Assembly (NCBI RefSeq): GCF_000090795.2
Contig: NW_003546305.1
Location: 70,083-91,621 of the forward strand
Source of the DNA: Amphimedon queenslandica
Taxonomy: Eukaryota; Porifera; Demospongiae; Haplosclerida; Niphatidae
Reading direction: 5' to 3'
DNA length: 21,539 nucleotides
The notes beneath the pieces are model-generated. The model worked only from the letters and a program-made list of their open reading frames with translations, was not told where the DNA came from and did no database searches. Both the position numbers and the translations under genes were made by a program. Below, piece by piece: positions 18,641 to 21,539 of this stretch (position 1 is its first letter; each line of letters begins with the position of its first letter).

Positions 18641-18752
18641 TATCATTCCACCCACTTCATCACTATCCACTCAATTAAAACACAACCATTGTTGATGAAG
18701 TGCAATGTATGCACACACGAAAGCCATGACAACAACTATCAAATATAATTCA
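18635..18752 (+). repeat. dispersed direct repeat of about 120 bp, copy 2
   Basis: Homologous to 17921-18041, with starts about 714 bp apart. Shared blocks include cacttcatcacta, cacaaccattg or cacagccattg, and atcaaatataattca. Confidence 0.8.
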
Positions 18753-18809
18753 CTAGTGTCACAGAGTGTTGCAGTTCAGAAAATACATGCAAGTCTACAG
18801 GCCAATGTT

Positions 18810-19626
18810 TTAGGTCACAAATGACCTAGCTTCCACAGAATTTTTAATGTAACCATCTTTGGTAGTTTCTGACCAAAGTTTCTGACCTTCAACTTCCTTA
18901 CTCTGAAGCAGGCAACAAAATGTCAATCCACAAGACAACTCCTTCCCTACATCAATGACTCCTTCATCTAAAGTGAGTTCCTTAGACTTGTAGACAAACA
19001 CTCTTCCTGCTAGCTTGAGTAAAAGTTGAAGGCGTGAACAATGACCACCTGAAGAAAACCAATTACAGGGTACTAGAGTGATTGGTAATGTTCCATAATG
19101 CACAGTTCAGGACAAAGTGTAATGATCAAACTACCATCACAGACACTGGTAGATGAGGTGTGGTTTCTTTGTAATGGACAGCTTCAGCTGTTCCCATTGC
19201 TCCATTAACAAGTCACATTTCTACCCACAATCTGCTAGTTAGCATCAATTTTGTTGATCTTGCTAGCATCACATTTGGCTCCAAGCCACCAGTATCATCA
19301 GGTTGAGCTTTCGCTGAATTGGCTTCGTTGTGTATTGCCTTGATGGTAGCAATAGGATTGCCACACTCACATAACATATCAAATACCATAGTGGTCAGCA
19401 ACAGCTTCACCAGTATGAAACAGTCGAAATGCATTCACGCATGGAGATTCATCTGGTACCCTAGTTGGTGTTAGCTCGATTAGGTGGTTTCAGTCTTCCA
19501 TTGCTGTATCGCCATTCCTAAGACGCATTAGAATGTCCAGAAATCTGATCTGATCAGGATCTTGTCCAGATTGGCTCATTACTTTGGTCAGAGTGAAATT
19601 TATCTCAAACTGGCCAGATACTTCTA
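18810..19626 (-). pseudogene. Pif1-type helicase C-terminal fragment of a third Helitron
   Basis: Read on the minus strand from about 19626: SGQFEINFTLTKVMSQSGQD then IRFLDILMRLRNGDTAMED, a stop, and FRLFHTGEAVADHYG. A frameshift leads to IATIKAIHNEANSAKAQ and GGLEPNVMLARSTKLMLTSR, then LWVEM, a TGA, and LVNGAMGTAEAVHYKE in the same frame. A further shift gives SSGGHCSRLQLLLKLA, then KSKELTLDEGVIDVGKELSC (motif V region, normally with a KSQGLTLD-like core) and GLTFCCLLQS (motif VI region, normally ending in a conserved SR). These are the C-terminal landmarks of Helitron/Pif1 helicases and differ from those of Helitron A, so it is an independent lineage. Walker A and B and all Rep sequence are missing. 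The upstream end coincides with a foldback hairpin at 19625. Confidence 0.72.
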
Positions 19627-19710
19627 TACCTATTGTCTGACAGATCTGATTGTGTGACTAGTATTTATACTACAGTCACACAATCAGTTTTGTCAGACCA
19701 GGGGTGTATA
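19625..19710. repeat. foldback hairpin with arms of about 35 bp
   Basis: Left arm 19625-19659 and right arm 19674-19710 are inverted copies. ctgattgtgtgact pairs perfectly with agtcacacaatcag, tgtctgacaga pairs well with its partner, and the tatac ends match. The 14-base loop (agtatttatactac) is itself nearly palindromic. No ORF. This could be a very small MITE or the fused ends of one. It sits exactly where the Pif1 fragment loses homology. Confidence 0.8.
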
Positions 19711-20229
19711 GAAATCACATTTTTCAAGATATATAAACGCCAGTTGTTGGAGAGGAGCTAAACAGTATAAAAGAGCAAATGAATTCACAAGGCAGGTATG
19801 CTGTAGCTGCAGCACTGTGACAGGCTACCTTCCAGGAAAGCATCAAAGAAATGCTCTTTTTTCTTAATGAGAAGAGCATCTATTACCTGTACAGTGAGTG
19901 GAAGGATTCGTCATAACTACCACAGGGAGGCCTAGAAATTCCATGCTATCTCTTGTTTATGGTAGATTCAAGTTAATTCAATAAAATCCAGAAGCTATGG
20001 CAGTAGCAATAATGTTGCATACATCCTTCATGCACTGAGTTACATTTAAAACAATCTTCGTATATTGCCTATTTATAATTTTCAGTAATTATTTTAAATT
20101 AATTATCTACTCTTGTTGTTATTAACGGTATTTTTTTATTTAATGAAATATAATACAATCATTTATTCAATGAAATGTTCCATGGATATTGTTTTAAGCT
20201 ATATACATTAATGAAGTGATAAAGAAGCC
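19711..20229. other. mostly non-coding; one short open frame
   Basis: A minus-strand frame at 19785-19907 (LTVQVIDALLIKKKEHFFDA then FLEGSLSQCCSYSIPAL) is coding-like for about 40 codons but unassigned. The remainder, especially 20040-20200, is very AT-rich and shows nothing. Confidence 0.35.
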
Positions 20230-20630
20230 TTTAAGTTCATGAAATGACAATGCAGTTGTCAGAATCTTTTGAGTACTCACCCTGGGATGAAGTGTCTTCA
20301 TTTTCACTAAGGTTCTAAGTCTCCATGTCCAACAACTGATCCAAGGCTCCAGTAGCAGCTGCTCTGACAAACCAATTGACAATGAAATTTGGGTTGTCAC
20401 TGATGTACTCCACTGTTTGAACAAGGCACTCATCACCCAACTCTCAATACTGCATGACTAAGATCCACTGGCTGCAGATCTTCAGTTTCAGCACCATCAT
20501 CTAGCTGTTTTGTAATCTCTTGTGCATACCATTTCTAAAACAGATTCTTCATCTATTCCTTTTTTGGTTTATTTACAGTCAGGCCCATTGGTTGTAAACT
20601 ATCTGTTGTATTGGGAAATACTGATGGTTG
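20230..20630 (-). pseudogene. pogo/Tigger-like DDE transposase, C-terminal fragment
   Basis: On the minus strand: PNTTDSLQPMGLTVNKPKKE, a stop, then KWYAQEITKQLDDGAETEDL and QPVDLSHAVLRVG. A frameshift then gives QTVEYISDNPNFIVNWFVRA and ATGALDQLLDMET, a stop, and an acidic tail NLSENEDTSS. The LQP-x-x-x-TVNKP block after NTT, the KWYA block and the isoleucine-rich NPNFIVN block are typical of the end of the DDE_1 (pogo/Tigger/Jerky-type) endonuclease domain. The catalytic Asp residues further upstream are not found beyond about 20720, where another pseudogene starts on the opposite strand. A donor-like caggtgagta after the acidic tail (about 20273-20282) may be chance. Cut-and-paste transposase, inactive. 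Confidence 0.65.
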
Positions 20631-20731
20631 CAGAATCTTTGCAACTTCTAGATTAATATTTTTAAATCTACAATCCTTGGTATCAGTTTCATCCCCAACA
20701 ATGGCTATATATTTATTCTGAGTCAGTAAAT

Positions 20732-21539
20732 ACCGGTGCAGCAGCAGCTACTTCCCCCAAAGAACCATGTCAAGTCATAGCTATCAGTATTTGTGAGGAT
20801 GATCAATCCTAAAAGGAAGAGTGACTTTATGGTCAGAATGTGGCATGACACTGATGAAAAGTTTGTTATACCTGCCACTCTAATGTTAAGGCTCATGGAG
20901 TCCTTTCCAGATGACATGACAAGCAAAGCTTATTTTCAAGTGGGATACTATGAGCCTATTGGTACAAAAAGATGGATCATTGATAAACGAGATTTGATTA
21001 GTATGTATTCGATGTATGAGCCTGGATCAAAAATTAATTTGTGGACTGAGAGAAAGAATGATCCATTTGGCCCTTGCAAAGACTTTAATGACGAAACTGA
21101 TACTGCACAGAAAGCAAAGAAAAGGAAGAGGGGAGAATCTAATCAAGCATCTGATGTCATTTTATCTGAAGAATGTGACACTATATTTCAGCAACTTAAA
21201 GAAAAACATCATAAAATGGAGTCACCAAAGGTATGGCTATGGGCAAAACTTATTGACTCGGGCCGACATGAGAGCTATGAATGACCTCCACCGATTCCAT
21301 TAATTACTGGCTCACCAGCATCAATTAAATCGAAGAATTGTGTTGTTATTGTTTTTACACAAGCAACTGCAATTGCCGAAGCCCTTAAACCACCAAATCA
21401 ACTATCGCCAGGTTCCACTTAAAAGAACATCTCACCATTAAAAGTTGGTACCTTAAGAAATTCACAACTGTGCAATTGCTTGGCTAGGAAATTCAGCACT
21501 TCAGGGTACTTGTGGTTAGTTAGAACAGCTGGGTAAATA
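20732..21539 (+). pseudogene. remnant 2 of an uncharacterised (sponge-type) protein family, cut by the window end
   Basis: The frame begins TGAAAATSPKEPCQVIAI then SICEDDQS, with GTG where a start Met would be expected (20736-20740 region). A shift near 20810 joins the long frame: KRKSDFMVRMWHDTDEKFVI, MLRLMESFPDDMTSKAYFQV, KRWIIDKRDLISMYSMYE, a basic KAKKRKRGES linker, then SEECDTIFQQLKEKHHKM and VWLWAKLIDSGRHESYE. A stop follows (21282-21284), but the same frame continues with PPPIPLITGSPASIK, ATAIAEALKPPNQLSPG, another stop, and SPLKVGTLRNSQLCN to a stop near 21534. I recall proteins of this layout as multicopy and uncharacterised in sponges; that is memory, not a search. The Lys-rich linker suggests a nuclear protein. 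It shares its C-terminal half with the minus-strand remnant at 16795-17046. Confidence 0.5.

Noticed and set aside
20620-20725. Minus-strand YIAIVGDETDT as a V-ATPase subunit F fragment
   Set aside because: Only a few residues resemble that protein's start, and the following residues do not fit.

Overview
The window looks like intergenic, repeat-rich DNA from an animal with an AT-rich genome. A demosponge such as Amphimedon is my best guess, because several decayed proteins resemble multicopy sponge element families as I remember them; this is inference and no search was run. Bacterial hallmarks are absent: there are no operons, no ribosome-binding-site-led genes and no long intact ORFs. Almost every recognisable coding stretch is interrupted by stops and frameshifts. 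The window is best read as a transposon graveyard with a few unidentified coding remnants. I see no convincing intact host gene, rRNA, tRNA or CRISPR array.

Left part (1-3683): the 3' end of a non-LTR retrotransposon with an (ATT)n tail directly abuts a RecQ-like helicase fragment on the opposite strand. Two weak minus-strand coding remnants follow (1122-1253, 1840-2135). Then comes a minisatellite of about 35 bp period whose core folds as a short hairpin (2884-3165).

Centre (3684-12545): two Helitron rolling-circle transposons from different lineages lie head to head. Helitron A (minus, 8189 to 3684) keeps nearly the whole Rep-helicase protein: charged N-terminal repeats, Helitron_like_N, the HUH nuclease motif, the tyrosine motif, and Pif1 helicase motifs from Walker A to motif VI. 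At least ten lesions break it. Helitron B (plus, about 9755-12545) keeps only the N-terminal half, including a DUF6570-like segment and the start of Helitron_like_N. It is interrupted by a MITE-like insertion of about 363 bp with 28-bp inverted repeats and three 44-bp tandem repeats. Between the two Helitrons lies a GC-rich frame encoding a proline-rich then Arg/Gly-rich protein, now carrying two stops.

Right part (12546-21539): unidentified coding remnants; a candidate spliced exon on the minus strand; an 812-bp segment bounded by 26-bp inverted repeats; a Tc1/mariner (IS630-type) transposase pseudogene; a third, separate Pif1/Helitron helicase C-terminal fragment (minus); a foldback hairpin; a pogo/Tigger transposase C-terminal fragment (minus); and two diverged remnants of one uncharacterised protein family in opposite orientations (16795-17046 minus, 20732-21539 plus).

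The genes do not form a working system. The interest lies in nested insertions, in three distinct Helitron helicase lineages within 16 kb, in the MITE whose tandem repeats seem to span its own insertion junction, and in the unassigned coding remnants.
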